From positions 124,001 through 188,000 of the forward strand of contig LNEC01000019.1 of assembly GCA_001464035.1 (NCBI GenBank): a DNA stretch of 64,000 bases. Reading direction: 5' to 3'. Numbering within the stretch: position 1 is the stretch's first letter; each line of letters starts with the position of its first letter. The notes under the pieces are model-generated. The model was not told where the DNA came from. It saw nothing but the letters and a program-made list of their open reading frames with translations, and searched no databases. Position numbers and translations under genes: made by a program. This document shows, one piece after another, positions 27,415-35,769 of this stretch. Origin of the DNA: Bradyrhizobiaceae bacterium Ga0074131. Lineage in GTDB: Bacteria; Pseudomonadota; Alphaproteobacteria; Rhizobiales; Xanthobacteraceae.

Positions 27415-28131
27415 ATGTTGGACCGGCGGCAGATCGTCATGGGCCTGGGCGCGACCGTGATCGCGACCGCCCTTTCCGAGAAATTGTGGGCGGCGGCCTC
27501 GATCAAGCCCGACGGGGCCTCGGCGCTGCTGGTGATCGATGTCCAGAACTGCTTCCTGCCGGGCGGCAGCCTCGCCGTCAAAGACGGCGATCAGGTCGTT
27601 CCCGTGATCAATCGCATCGCCAAAGGTTTTTCCAATGTCGTGTTGACGCAGGATTGGCACACGGCAGGCCACATCTCGTTCGCGACCAGCCACGGCGGCA
27701 AGAAGCCCTTCGAAACCGTCGAACTCAAATACGGCAAACAGGTGCTGTGGCCCGATCACTGCGTGCAGGGCACCGAGGGCGCCGCGCTTTCAAGGGACCT
27801 TGCCATTCCGCACGCAGGGCTGGTCATCCGCAAGGGATTCAACAAGGATGTCGACAGCTACTCCGCCTTCACCGAGGCCGATGGCAAAACCACGACCGGG
27901 CTCGCCGCTTACCTGAAGGCGCGCAAGGTGAAGCGCCTGTTCCTGGCCGGATTGGCGACCGATTTCTGCGTGGCGTGGAGCGCGCTGGACGCGCGCAAGG
28001 CCGGATTCGAAACTTACGTTATCGAAGACGCCTGCCGCGGGATCGACACCCAGGGCTCGCTGGCAAAGGCCTGGGCAGATATGGCCAAGGCAGGCGTCAA
28101 GCGCATTCAGTCCAGCGATATCGCGGTTTAA
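27415..28131 (+). CDS. pncA: Nicotinamidase/pyrazinamidase-like isochorismatase-fold hydrolase with Tat-like N-terminus
   Basis: This 238-residue protein has the PncA catalytic set: VIDVQNCFLPGGSL with the catalytic Asp, the metal-binding region QDWHTAGHISF, the oxyanion lysine segment VIRKGFNKDVDSYSAF, and AGLATDFCVAWSALDA with the nucleophilic Cys. It converts nicotinamide to nicotinate. ATG 27415 follows GGGAG. The first 27 residues, with DRRQIVMGLGATVIATAL, look like a twin-arginine signal peptide, unusual for an enzyme normally in the cytosol. The AraC regulator 7 bp downstream is probably co-transcribed. Confidence 0.88.
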   Translation: MLDRRQIVMGLGATVIATALSEKLWAAASIKPDGASALLVIDVQNCFLPGGSLAVKDGDQVVPVINRIAKGFSNVVLTQDWHTAGHISFATSHGGKKPFETVELKYGKQVLWPDHCVQGTEGAALSRDLAIPHAGLVIRKGFNKDVDSYSAFTEADGKTTTGLAAYLKARKVKRLFLAGLATDFCVAWSALDARKAGFETYVIEDACRGIDTQGSLAKAWADMAKAGVKRIQSSDIAV

Positions 28132-28138
28132 GAGCGGA

Positions 28139-28984
28139 ATGTCGGATATCGTAGCGCCGGTTGCGTTCGAGATGGTCCGCCGTCCGCCGTCGCAACGAAC
28201 CGCCGGGCTGATCTCGGGAATCACCGGTTACCGCGAGACGGCGCGCGGCCGATTCTCTCAGCGCGAGGCCGCCCCGCTGGCGGTCCCGCTGATCATCAGC
28301 TTCGGCACCCCGTTCAGAATCGGGCTCGGGCGCGATCCCGATGCGGCCGACCGCCAACGCAGTTTCGCCGCGGGACTGTATGCCGGCGCCGTCCACATCG
28401 AGTCCGACGGCGGCGCCGACTGCGTGCAGGTGGATTTCACGCCGCACGGGGCCTATCGCTTTTTCGGCGGCGCGGTCGTCGACCTCGCCGCGCGCATGAT
28501 CGAGATCGGTGACGTGCTCGGCCACGAAGGCGCACAGCTGCGCGAGCGCCTCGGCGCTACGAATGGCTGGCAGCGCCGCTTCGATATCGTCGAGGATTTT
28601 ATCGCTGATCGCGCCAACCATCTGCCGTCTCCCGAAATCGAATTCGCCTATCGCCTGATGGCACGCAGCGGCGGCGATATCCGGATCGCCGTCCTGGCCA
28701 AGGAGATCGGCTGGAGCCGCAAGCACCTCGTCGATCGCTTTCGATCCGAATTCGGTCTCGCGCCCAAACCGCTGGCGCGCATGATGCGCTTTCACCGGGC
28801 TTGCCGGCTGGCGCGGACCGGGACCTCGTCCGGCTGGGCCGGGATCGCGGCGGACAGCGGTTTCGCGGATCAGGCTCATCTGGTCCGAGAATTCGTTTCC
28901 CTCGCCGGCGAGCCGCCGACGGCCTGGGCGCGACGGCTGGCGCAGGCCGACAGCCGGCTGACACGCCCGGTCGCGGAAGGGTAA
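28139..28984 (+). CDS. AraC-family transcriptional regulator
   Basis: This 281-residue regulator has an N-terminal beta-rich sensing region (LIISFGTPFRIGLG; VDFTPHGAYRFFGG) and a C-terminal pair of helix-turn-helix motifs. The first is IRIAVLAKEIGWSRKHLVDRF; the second is GWAGIAADSGFADQAHLVREF, typical of AraC/XylS activators. It starts 7 bp after pncA and is followed by a VOC-family gene, a likely target. The ligand is unknown. Confidence 0.88.
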   Translation: MSDIVAPVAFEMVRRPPSQRTAGLISGITGYRETARGRFSQREAAPLAVPLIISFGTPFRIGLGRDPDAADRQRSFAAGLYAGAVHIESDGGADCVQVDFTPHGAYRFFGGAVVDLAARMIEIGDVLGHEGAQLRERLGATNGWQRRFDIVEDFIADRANHLPSPEIEFAYRLMARSGGDIRIAVLAKEIGWSRKHLVDRFRSEFGLAPKPLARMMRFHRACRLARTGTSSGWAGIAADSGFADQAHLVREFVSLAGEPPTAWARRLAQADSRLTRPVAEG

Positions 28985-29055
28985 CAAATCTTCAAGCGGA
29001 GGACGTCAGGCTTGCCGCATAATCGCGCGGACAGCCAATCCAGCAGGAGGTCTCC

Positions 29056-29490
29056 GTGAACGACATCAGCGACACCGATGCACCGCGTCTCTATCCCACA
29101 ATTCGCTGTAACGACGCCGAGGCGATGATCCAGTGGTTGAAGGACGTCATTGGCTTCACCGAACGCGTCGTTTACCGTAACGACGGCGTGGTGCACCATG
29201 CCGAGCTTGCTTACGGGTCCTCGATCCTGATGCTGGGCCAGAGCCGCGACGACGAATACGGCCGGCTGGTCGGCGACATCCGTGGCCGACGCACCGATTC
29301 GCTCTATGTCGCCGTTGCTGATCCGGACGCCCTGCATGCCAAGGCCAAAGCGGCCGGCGCCAGGATCGAAATGGAGCTGCACAACGCCGACTATGGCAGC
29401 CGCGATTTCGCCTGCCGCGATCCCGAAGGCAATCTCTGGAGTTTTGGCACCTACTGGCCGAAGGTGGGCGAGAAGCCGCTGGCGGGATAG
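29056..29490 (+). CDS. VOC superfamily (glyoxalase/bleomycin-resistance-like) protein
   Basis: This 144-residue protein has the paired beta-alpha-beta-beta-beta units of the VOC fold: LYPTIRCNDAEAMIQWLKDVIGF, then LMLGQSRDDEYG, then YVAVADPDALHAKAKAAGA, ending in DFACRDPEGNLWSFGTYWP. It most resembles PhnB-like or glyoxalase-like proteins of unknown activity. A GTG start at 29056 is supported by AGGAGG six bases upstream. Confidence 0.85.
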   Translation: MNDISDTDAPRLYPTIRCNDAEAMIQWLKDVIGFTERVVYRNDGVVHHAELAYGSSILMLGQSRDDEYGRLVGDIRGRRTDSLYVAVADPDALHAKAKAAGARIEMELHNADYGSRDFACRDPEGNLWSFGTYWPKVGEKPLAG

Positions 29491-29520
29491 ATCGCGTCGG
29501 CCTGAGCCATCAGGGTGCCC

Positions 29521-29652
29521 TATGGTTCGAGACGGCGCTGAAGAAGCGCCTCCTCACCATGAGGGAGACAAATACCGGACCTCATCCTGAGGAGCATCGC
29601 CAACGGGTCGCGCAAATGCGCGCCCGTTGGCAATGCGTCTCGAAGGATAAAG
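29521..29652. repeat. Composite palindromic repeat element
   Basis: The outer arms are near-inverted (ATGGTTCGAGACG at the left, CGTCTCGAAGGAT at the right, 11 of 13 bases complementary). Inside is a perfect long stem, GCCAACGGG with CCCGTTGGC, enclosing CGCGCA and TGCGCG. CTCCTCACCATGAGGG and CTCATCCTGAGGAG motifs between them are typical of dispersed Bradyrhizobiaceae repeats. It separates the convergent VOC and grpE genes. Confidence 0.82.
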
Positions 29653-29670
29653 CCAGGCAACGTCCGTTAG

Positions 29671-30285
29671 TTATGCTTGCTCGGAAGGCGTTTGCGCCGC
29701 CTTCGCGCCGCCCTTGGACACCGCGACCAGCGCCGGCCGCAGCACGCGCTCGCCGATCATGTAGCCGGCTTGCACGACCTGCACCACGGTGCCGGCCGGC
29801 ACCGACGCATCGGGGACCTCGTACATCGCCTGCTGGAAATTCGGATCGAACTTCTCGCCCGCCGGATCGAATTTCTTGACGCCGTTTTTCTCCAGCGTGT
29901 TGAGCAGCGAGCGCTCGGTAAGCTCGACGCCCTCGATCAGCGACTTCAGGCCGGGATCGGCGTTGGCCTTGGCCTCGGCCGGAACCGCATCCAGCGCGCG
30001 CTGCAGATTGTCGGCGATATCGAGCACGTCGCGGGCAAAGCCGGTGATGCCATAGGCCCGCGCGTCGGCCACTTCCTTCGCGGTGCGCTTGCGCAGGTTT
30101 TCCATTTCCGCCAGCGTGCGCAGCATCTTGTCGCGGGTTTCGGCGAGCTCTCTGGTCAGGGCTTCAGCGGACCCCTCCTCGGGATCGTCGGGCATGATGT
30201 ATGGCTTCGACACCACGGGCTCGCCGGCCTTCGCTGCATCCGCCAGGTTGTCCTTGTGCCCGTTACCGTTGGAATCGGTCATCAC
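29671..30285 (-). CDS. grpE: Nucleotide exchange factor GrpE
   Basis: This 204-residue co-chaperone of DnaK has a long N-terminal helix (LTRELAETRDKMLRTLAEMENLRKRT, here abbreviated), the GrpE dimer coiled-coil. The beta domain contains KFDPNFQQAMYEVPDASVPAGT and VVQAGYMIGERVLRPALVAVSKG, the family signature. It is downstream of hrcA on the same strand (158-bp gap), the common hrcA-grpE order, separate from dnaKJ. Confidence 0.95.
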   Translation of the reverse strand: MMTDSNGNGHKDNLADAAKAGEPVVSKPYIMPDDPEEGSAEALTRELAETRDKMLRTLAEMENLRKRTAKEVADARAYGITGFARDVLDIADNLQRALDAVPAEAKANADPGLKSLIEGVELTERSLLNTLEKNGVKKFDPAGEKFDPNFQQAMYEVPDASVPAGTVVQVVQAGYMIGERVLRPALVAVSKGGAKAAQTPSEQA

Positions 30286-30443
30286 GTTGCCTTCTCAAAA
30301 TCGTCTTCGGGGATGGGTTGGGGATTGCTGGGCCGGATATCGTGCTTTGGGCGCCAAAAATCAAGCGCGGTATGGCGTTTTCGAGCCAGGCAAATCCTGG
30401 TTCGCATGAAGAAAACGCATCCAGAACAATCGTTTGGGCCGGA

Positions 30444-31532
30444 TCAGCCGCCCAGCATCCGGCTGACGATGCGCGCGGCATAGTCCACCGTCGGGATCAC
30501 CCGGGCGTAGTTCAGCCGCGTCGGCCCGATCACGCCGAGCACGCCGACGATGTGCCCCGCCGCATCGCTGTAGGGCGCGATGATGGTCGACGAACCCGAC
30601 AGCGAAAACAGCTTGTTCTCCGAGCCGATGAAAATCCGCACGCCTTCGGCGCGCTCGGCGCGGCCCAGGAGATCGATCACGCCGCGCTTGGTCTCGAGAT
30701 CATCGAACAGCGATTTCACCCGCTCCAGATCTTCCAGCGCGTGCAGGTCTTCCAAGAGATTGGCGTGGCCGCGCACGATCAGCTGGCGGTCGTCGCTGGT
30801 CCCGCCCGACCAGCTCGCGATTCCGGCCGATATCACCTTCTGCGTCAGCTGATCGAGTTCGGTTCGGCTTTGCGTCAACGCGGTTTCCAGCTCGAGCCGC
30901 GCTTCTGCCAGCGTCCGCCCCCTGATCCGGGCATTGAGAAAATTGGTGGCTTCCGTCAGCGCCGAGGAGGGGACGCCCGGCGGCAGCGTCAGCACGCGGT
31001 TCTCGACCTGGCCGTCCTCGCCGACCAGCACCACCAGCGCCCGCTCCGGCTCCAGCCGCACGAATTCGATGTGCTTCAGCCGTGAATTGGATTTGGCGGT
31101 CAGCACCACGGCCGCGGCGCGGGTCAGGCCGGACAGCCGGGTCAGCGCCTCGCCCAGCGCCGCCTCGACCGATTGCGCCTTGCCGACGGAGGCGAGCTGG
31201 TTCTGGATCGATTCGCGCTCCGGCTCGGTGAGATCCCCGACCTGCATCAGGGCGTCGACGAAAAACCGCAGACCGAGTTCGGTCGGCAGCCGGCCGGCCG
31301 AGGTATGCGGCGCGTAGATCAGGCCGAGCTGCTCGAGATCCGACATCACGTTGCGCACCGACGCCGGCGACAGCGGCATCGCGATCAGGCGCGAAATGTT
31401 GCGGGAACCGACGGGTTCGCCGGTCGCGAGGTAACTCTCGACGATTTGACGAAAAATGTCCCGGGAACGCTCGTTCAGCTGGGCAAGCCCGGCATGCGGA
31501 GCGATCAGGCCGATCGGATCATGGTGGGCCAC
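30444..31532 (-). CDS. hrcA: Heat-inducible transcription repressor HrcA
   Basis: This 362-residue repressor normally binds CIRCE operators. The N-terminal winged helix includes ATGEPVGSRNISRL and SPASVRNVMSDLEQLGLI, followed by HTSAGRLPTELGLRFFVD, which is the HrcA signature. A GAF-like domain follows, ending ARIVSRMLGG. I chose GTG 31532 because AGGGAG sits 6 bp upstream; an upstream in-frame GTG would lie before that site. No CIRCE sequence is visible near dnaK, grpE or hrcA in this window, so its targets are probably elsewhere (groESL is usual). Confidence 0.93.
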   Translation of the reverse strand: MAHHDPIGLIAPHAGLAQLNERSRDIFRQIVESYLATGEPVGSRNISRLIAMPLSPASVRNVMSDLEQLGLIYAPHTSAGRLPTELGLRFFVDALMQVGDLTEPERESIQNQLASVGKAQSVEAALGEALTRLSGLTRAAAVVLTAKSNSRLKHIEFVRLEPERALVVLVGEDGQVENRVLTLPPGVPSSALTEATNFLNARIRGRTLAEARLELETALTQSRTELDQLTQKVISAGIASWSGGTSDDRQLIVRGHANLLEDLHALEDLERVKSLFDDLETKRGVIDLLGRAERAEGVRIFIGSENKLFSLSGSSTIIAPYSDAAGHIVGVLGVIGPTRLNYARVIPTVDYAARIVSRMLGG

Positions 31533-31569
31533 GGAATACTCCCTTCGCACAGCCCAATCTGTCTATCAC

Positions 31570-31620
31570 AGGCGCCGGTGACAAGGAGGTATTAGTCCCG
31601 TGGATGAGCCACGGGCGCCT
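31570..31620. repeat. Nested inverted repeat between divergent hrcA and rph
   Basis: Outer arms AGGCGCC (31570-31576) and GGCGCCT (31614-31620) surround an inner perfect stem CCCGTGG/CCACGGG (31597-31615). It lies in the 167-bp region between the two starts and could be a transcript hairpin or an operator. No matching known site is recognised. Confidence 0.5.
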
Positions 31621-31699
31621 AAGGGCCTTGCCGCTGCCGCTTCCCCCTCCTACAAGCACCGCGAGCCTGTGTTTACTGGATTTTTCGAAAGGATTTCGC

Positions 31700-32413
31700 A
31701 TGCGGCCAAGCCGCCGAGCGCCGGATGAACTGCGCGCCGTGTCGCTGGAACGCGGCGTGGTCAAATACGCCGAGGGTTCCTGCATGGTCAAATTCGGCGA
31801 CACCCATGTGCTGGTGACGGCCACATTGGAAGAACGGCTGCCGCCGTGGCTGAAGGGTCAGGGCCGCGGCTGGGTCACCGCGGAATACGGCATGCTGCCG
31901 CGCGCCACGCTGGAACGCACCCGCCGCGAAGCGTCCGCCGGCAAGCAGAACGGCCGCACCGTGGAAATCCAGCGCCTGATCGGCCGCAGCTTACGCGCCA
32001 CCGTCGACCTCGAAGCGCTCGGCGAGCGCCAGATCACGGTGGATTGCGACGTCATCCAGGCCGATGGCGGCACCCGCACCGCCTCGATCACCGGCGCCTG
32101 GGTGGCGCTGGCTGACTGCATCTCCTGGATGAAGACCCGCAACATGATCAAGACCAACCCGCTGCGCGACAATGTGGCGGCGATCTCCTGCGGCATCTAT
32201 GGCGGCACCCCGGTGCTCGACCTCGATTACGCCGAGGATTCCGAGGCCGACACCGACGCCAACTTTGTGATGACCGGCGACGGCCGCATCATCGAGGTGC
32301 AGGGCACCGCGGAAAAAACCCCGTTCTCGCAGGACGAGTTCCTGGCGCTAATGGCGCTGGCGCGCAAGGGCGTGGCGCGGCTGGTGGACCTGCAGAAAAT
32401 GGCCGTGGCGTGA
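31700..32413 (+). CDS. rph: Ribonuclease PH
   Basis: This 237-residue phosphorolytic 3'-5' exoribonuclease trims tRNA 3' ends. It starts MRPSRRAPDELRAVSLERGV with MVKFGDTHVLVTATLEE, then AEYGMLPRATLERTRRE, QADGGTRTASITGAWVAL, and the phosphate-binding C-terminal part. Length is standard. ATG 31700 has AAAGGA just upstream; the frame is open further upstream but reads as low-complexity Pro/Leu sequence. rdgB follows 36 bp later. Confidence 0.96.
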   Translation: MRPSRRAPDELRAVSLERGVVKYAEGSCMVKFGDTHVLVTATLEERLPPWLKGQGRGWVTAEYGMLPRATLERTRREASAGKQNGRTVEIQRLIGRSLRATVDLEALGERQITVDCDVIQADGGTRTASITGAWVALADCISWMKTRNMIKTNPLRDNVAAISCGIYGGTPVLDLDYAEDSEADTDANFVMTGDGRIIEVQGTAEKTPFSQDEFLALMALARKGVARLVDLQKMAVA

Positions 32414-32449
32414 TTCCGGATCGCGGTCCGGCTGGCGTAGACTGAAACC

Positions 32450-33079
32450 ATGCACCGTCGAATCACCGGCAAGCTCGTGATCGCGACCCACAATCCCGGC
32501 AAGCTCGCCGAGATGCGCGAACTGCTGGCGCCGCACGGCGTCGAGGCGATCGCGGCCGGCGAGCTCGGCCTCGGCGAACCCGACGAGACCGGCGATACCT
32601 TTCGCGCCAACGCGATGATCAAGGCGATCGCCGCCGCGAAAGCCACGCAGCTGCCGGCCTTCGCCGACGATTCGGGCCTCGTGGTCGATGCGCTCGACGG
32701 CGCGCCCGGCATTCTCTCGGCGCGCTGGGCCGGACCTTCGAAGGATTTTGCCGCGGCGATGGCGCGGATCGAGCGCCTGCTGCAGGAGCGCGGCGCCACG
32801 ACTCCGGAGCAGCGCAAGGCGCATTTCGTTTCGGCGCTGTGCGTGGCCTGGCCCGACGACCATCTGGAAGAGGTCGAGGCGGGTGCGCAGGGCACGCTGG
32901 TATGGCCGCCGCGTGGCACCGCCGGGTTCGGCTACGATCCCGCGTTCCAGCCGGATGGTTTCACCCGCACCTTCGGCGAGATGACCAGCCTCGAAAAGCA
33001 CGGCCTGCCGCCGCTCGGCCTCGGCCTGTCGCACCGCGCCCGCGCCTTCGTCAAACTCGCGGAGATCTGCCTTGACTAG
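32450..33079 (+). CDS. rdgB: Non-canonical purine NTP pyrophosphatase (RdgB/HAM1)
   Basis: This 209-residue enzyme hydrolyses dITP, ITP and XTP to keep deaminated purines out of DNA. Signatures are IATHNPGKLAEMRELL (nucleotide/metal site), ATQLPAFADDSGLVVDALDGAPGI, and GFGYDPAFQPDG. The usual rph-rdgB-hemW order is kept, and the gene overlaps the start of hemW by 8 bp. Confidence 0.95.
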   Translation: MHRRITGKLVIATHNPGKLAEMRELLAPHGVEAIAAGELGLGEPDETGDTFRANAMIKAIAAAKATQLPAFADDSGLVVDALDGAPGILSARWAGPSKDFAAAMARIERLLQERGATTPEQRKAHFVSALCVAWPDDHLEEVEAGAQGTLVWPPRGTAGFGYDPAFQPDGFTRTFGEMTSLEKHGLPPLGLGLSHRARAFVKLAEICLD

Positions 33080-34262
33080 CCCCCATCCTGACCTTCCACC
33101 GCAAGCCGGAGAGGGAAAAGGAAAAGCGTTCGGCGTCTACGTGCACTGGCCGTTCTGCCTGTCGAAGTGCCCCTATTGCGATTTCAACAGCCATGTCCGG
33201 CATGCGCCTGTTGACGAGGAGCGGTTTGCCAAGGCATTTGCCCGCGAGATCGAAACCACCGCGGCGCGAGCGCCAGGCCGCGAGGTTTCCTCGATCTTTC
33301 TCGGCGGCGGCACGCCGTCGCTGATGCAGCCGAAAACCGTCGGTGCGATTCTGGATGCGATCGCAAGGCACTGGCGCGTCGCGCCGGACGCCGAAGTTTC
33401 GTTGGAGGCCAATCCGACCAGCGTCGAGGCGACGCGGTTTCGCGGCTACCGCTCAGCCGGCGTCAACCGCGTGTCGCTCGGCGTGCAGGCGCTGGATGAC
33501 GCCTCGCTGAAAGCACTGGGGCGGCTGCACACCGCGCGCGAGGCGCTCGACGCGGTCGCCATTGCCCGCACCGCGTTCGACCGCTATTCGTTCGACCTGA
33601 TCTATGCCCGCCCGGACCAGACGCCGCAGATGTGGGCGGATGAACTAAAACTCGCGATCGCGGAAGCCGCCGAGCACCTGTCGCTCTATCAGCTGACCAT
33701 CGAAGAGGGCACACCGTTCTTCGGCCTGCACGCCGCCGGCAAGCTCAAGACCCCGGATGAAGCGGTGGCGCGCGCGCTCTATGACGTGACGCAGGAAGTC
33801 TGCGCCCGGCATGGCCTGCCGTCCTATGAGATTTCCAATCACGCCCGGCCGGGCGCGGAATGCAAACATAATCTGGTGTACTGGCGCGGCGAGGAATATG
33901 CCGGCATCGGTCCCGGCGCCCATGGCCGGCTCGACGTCGACGGCACGAGGCACGCCATCGCCACCGAAAAGCGCCCCGAGGCGTGGCTGATGCGAGTCGA
34001 GGCCAATGGCCATGGCGTCGTGGTCGACGATCGCCTCAACAGCGAAGAGCGCGCCGATGAATTCCTGCTGATGGGCCTGCGGCTCGCGGAAGGCATCGAC
34101 CCCGAGCGCTATGCGGTCCTGTCGGGCCGCACGCTCGATCCCGGCCGCATCGCGATCCTGCGCGAACAAGGCGCCATCACCGTCGACGCCAACGGCCGGC
34201 TGCGGGTGACGAAGGACGGATTTCCGGTGCTCGATGCCGTGGTGGCGGATCTCGCGGCGTAG
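33072..34262 (+). CDS. hemW: Radical SAM heme chaperone HemW
   Basis: This 396-residue radical SAM protein resembles HemN but has a single-Cys-triad core. FCLSKCPYCDFNSH carries the CX3CX2C cluster ligands near residue 34. SIFLGGGTPSLM and NRVSLGVQALDDASLKALGR follow. HemW is now viewed as a heme-transfer chaperone rather than a coproporphyrinogen oxidase. The TTG start at 33072 is supported by GGAG 7 bp upstream. The first 18 residues (PHPDLPPQAGEG) look like translated repeat DNA and precede the usual start of the fold (GVYVHWPFC). Confidence 0.93.
   Translation: MTSPHPDLPPQAGEGKGKAFGVYVHWPFCLSKCPYCDFNSHVRHAPVDEERFAKAFAREIETTAARAPGREVSSIFLGGGTPSLMQPKTVGAILDAIARHWRVAPDAEVSLEANPTSVEATRFRGYRSAGVNRVSLGVQALDDASLKALGRLHTAREALDAVAIARTAFDRYSFDLIYARPDQTPQMWADELKLAIAEAAEHLSLYQLTIEEGTPFFGLHAAGKLKTPDEAVARALYDVTQEVCARHGLPSYEISNHARPGAECKHNLVYWRGEEYAGIGPGAHGRLDVDGTRHAIATEKRPEAWLMRVEANGHGVVVDDRLNSEERADEFLLMGLRLAEGIDPERYAVLSGRTLDPGRIAILREQGAITVDANGRLRVTKDGFPVLDAVVADLAA
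33081..33116. repeat. Repeat-like fragment inside the 5' end of hemW
   Basis: The sequence from CCCCATCCTGACC to CCGGAGAGGG resembles half of a dispersed rhizobial intergenic repeat (the CCCTCATCCTGA / GCGGGAGAGGG type). It lies in the coding region, giving an N-terminal extension on HemW. The identification is from memory of the motif. Confidence 0.4.
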
Positions 34263-34309
34263 AGCATGATCCCGAAAGTGGGAACCGGCTTTCGGAAAAG
34301 ATCATGCTC
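34262..34309. repeat. Palindromic repeat, copy 1 of the 'AGCATGATC' family
   Basis: Outer arms GAGCATGATC and GATCATGCTC are perfectly inverted (10 bp), with an inner perfect stem CCGAAAG/CTTTCGG. It lies between the convergent hemW and lpoA-like genes and starts on the last base of the hemW stop, so it probably stops transcription in both directions. A second copy in opposite orientation lies at 35711-35757. Confidence 0.88.
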
Positions 34310-34320
34310 CAAGAAAAGCG

Positions 34321-35520
34321 CTACGCCCCGAAGCTCTTCGGCGAGCCGGCGACCGGCGTGCTGCCGCCGGATCCCACCTTCATCACGGCCAAGCCGCGCT
34401 CGTTGGTGCCGTCGGCGCGGAATCTGAAGAGCCCATCGATGCCGGCAAAGCCCGACGGATTGGTCAGGACCTCGGGCGAGAACCTCTGCGGCCCTTGCGT
34501 TCGCGCCAGCGCCGCGACCAGCGCCACCGCATCATAGGCCAGTGTCGCGGTACGCACCGGATCGGCGCCGAACTTGGCGCGGTAGCGGCCGGAGAAACTG
34601 CGGAAGCCGGAAGGATCCGGCGCGGCATAGAGCCCGCCCTGCAGCGCCGGGCTCGCGAATACCCGCGGGTTGTCCCACAGGCCGGTGCCGAGCAGCTGGA
34701 TGTTTTTCAGGTTCGCACCCGCCGCGGTCAACGCGTCGGCCACCTGCACCACCGAGTCGCCGTCATCGGCGATGAACAGCGCGTCGGCGGAACCCAGCGC
34801 CTGCGCCACCGTGCGCGCCGCGCCGGCGCGGTCGGCGCCGTATTTTTCGAACGCGACGATGCGCGCGTTCCTGCGGCCGACCGCCTGCTTGAACGCGGCC
34901 TCCACCACGTTGCCATAGGGATTGTCGGGCATTACCGCCGCGAAGGATTTTTTCCCGGCGCTGGCGGCGTATTCGACGATCCGGTTGACGTCGGATTCGG
35001 GGAGGAAGCTGAGCAGATAGACGCCGCGGCCGGCCACGCTGGAATCGGTCGAGAACGCGATGACGGAGACGCCGCGGGCGCGGGTCAGTTGCGCCGTCGA
35101 CGGCACCGACGCCGCGAACAGCGGACCCAGGATGATCTCCGCGCCTTCGTCGAGCGCCTGCTGGGTTCCCTGGCTCGCGCCCTGCGGGGTACCGGCGTCA
35201 TCCTTGATCAGCAGCTGGACGTTGGGATTCTGGAATTCGGCCAGCGCCATCTCCGCGGCGTTCTTCATCGACAATGCGGCCACGCCGGCATTGCCGGACG
35301 CCGACAACGGCAGCAGCAAGCCGACCTTGACCCCGCCGGTGCCGACCGCCTGCGGCTGCTGCGGCGGCCCCGCCTCGGGCCCCGAACTGAACGGATTCGA
35401 ACCCATGCCGGCGCAGGCCCCGAGCAGCGGCGTGCCCAGAATCAGGCCGAGCGCCGTCCGCCGGGTCGCCCCCGACGACAACTTGGAAGCCCAGAATCTG
35501 GGTTCGAACGGCCCCACCAT
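34321..35520 (-). CDS. LpoA-like penicillin-binding-protein activator lipoprotein (periplasmic-binding fold)
   Basis: This 399-residue protein has an Arg-containing signal sequence and a lipobox (TPLLGAC), so it is probably a lipoprotein. The mature part is a type I periplasmic-binding fold (KVGLLLPLSASGNAGVAALSMKNAAEMAL; IILGPLFAASV; FAAVMPDNPYGNVVEAAF). Leucine-binding-like ABC receptors share this fold, but it lies next to rsmI and yraN, the same neighbourhood as E. coli lpoA (yraM). That favours a regulator of peptidoglycan synthesis. ATG 35520 is chosen as the start of the signal peptide. Confidence 0.78.
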   Translation of the reverse strand: MVGPFEPRFWASKLSSGATRRTALGLILGTPLLGACAGMGSNPFSSGPEAGPPQQPQAVGTGGVKVGLLLPLSASGNAGVAALSMKNAAEMALAEFQNPNVQLLIKDDAGTPQGASQGTQQALDEGAEIILGPLFAASVPSTAQLTRARGVSVIAFSTDSSVAGRGVYLLSFLPESDVNRIVEYAASAGKKSFAAVMPDNPYGNVVEAAFKQAVGRRNARIVAFEKYGADRAGAARTVAQALGSADALFIADDGDSVVQVADALTAAGANLKNIQLLGTGLWDNPRVFASPALQGGLYAAPDPSGFRSFSGRYRAKFGADPVRTATLAYDAVALVAALARTQGPQRFSPEVLTNPSGFAGIDGLFRFRADGTNERGLAVMKVGSGGSTPVAGSPKSFGA

Positions 35521-35710
35521 TGTATCTCTTCTCTTGACCGGCCACGTCCGGCCGGTGCTTCGACCTCCCAAGGATCAGGGGGGTGGATTCAGGCATATTG
35601 TCGGCGAATGGGTAAACAAATCAAACGGATTGTGGTGGCGTCAGCGCCGCGTCCTCGCATACTGATCCGATTGAAATTCAACCAGATCCGTATCTCATCG
35701 ATTTGCGTGC

Positions 35711-35757
35711 GGATGATCTTTTCGGAAAACCGGTTCCCCCTTTTCCGGATCATGCTC
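35711..35757. repeat. Palindromic repeat, copy 2 of the 'AGCATGATC' family (opposite orientation)
   Basis: GATGATC and GATCATGC arms with an inner TTTTCGGAAAACC / GGTTCCCCCTTTTCC core match the reverse complement of the copy at 34262-34309, with a few differences and an incomplete left arm. It lies upstream of rsmI, so it is not at the end of a gene. Confidence 0.8.
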
Positions 35758-35769
35758 TAGATTGGCATT

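Noticed and set aside
30286..30443. Possible RpoH promoter upstream of grpE
   Set aside because: CTTGAT is present on the minus strand, but no acceptable -10 lies 17-18 bp further; only a weak sigma-70-like GATATC is seen.
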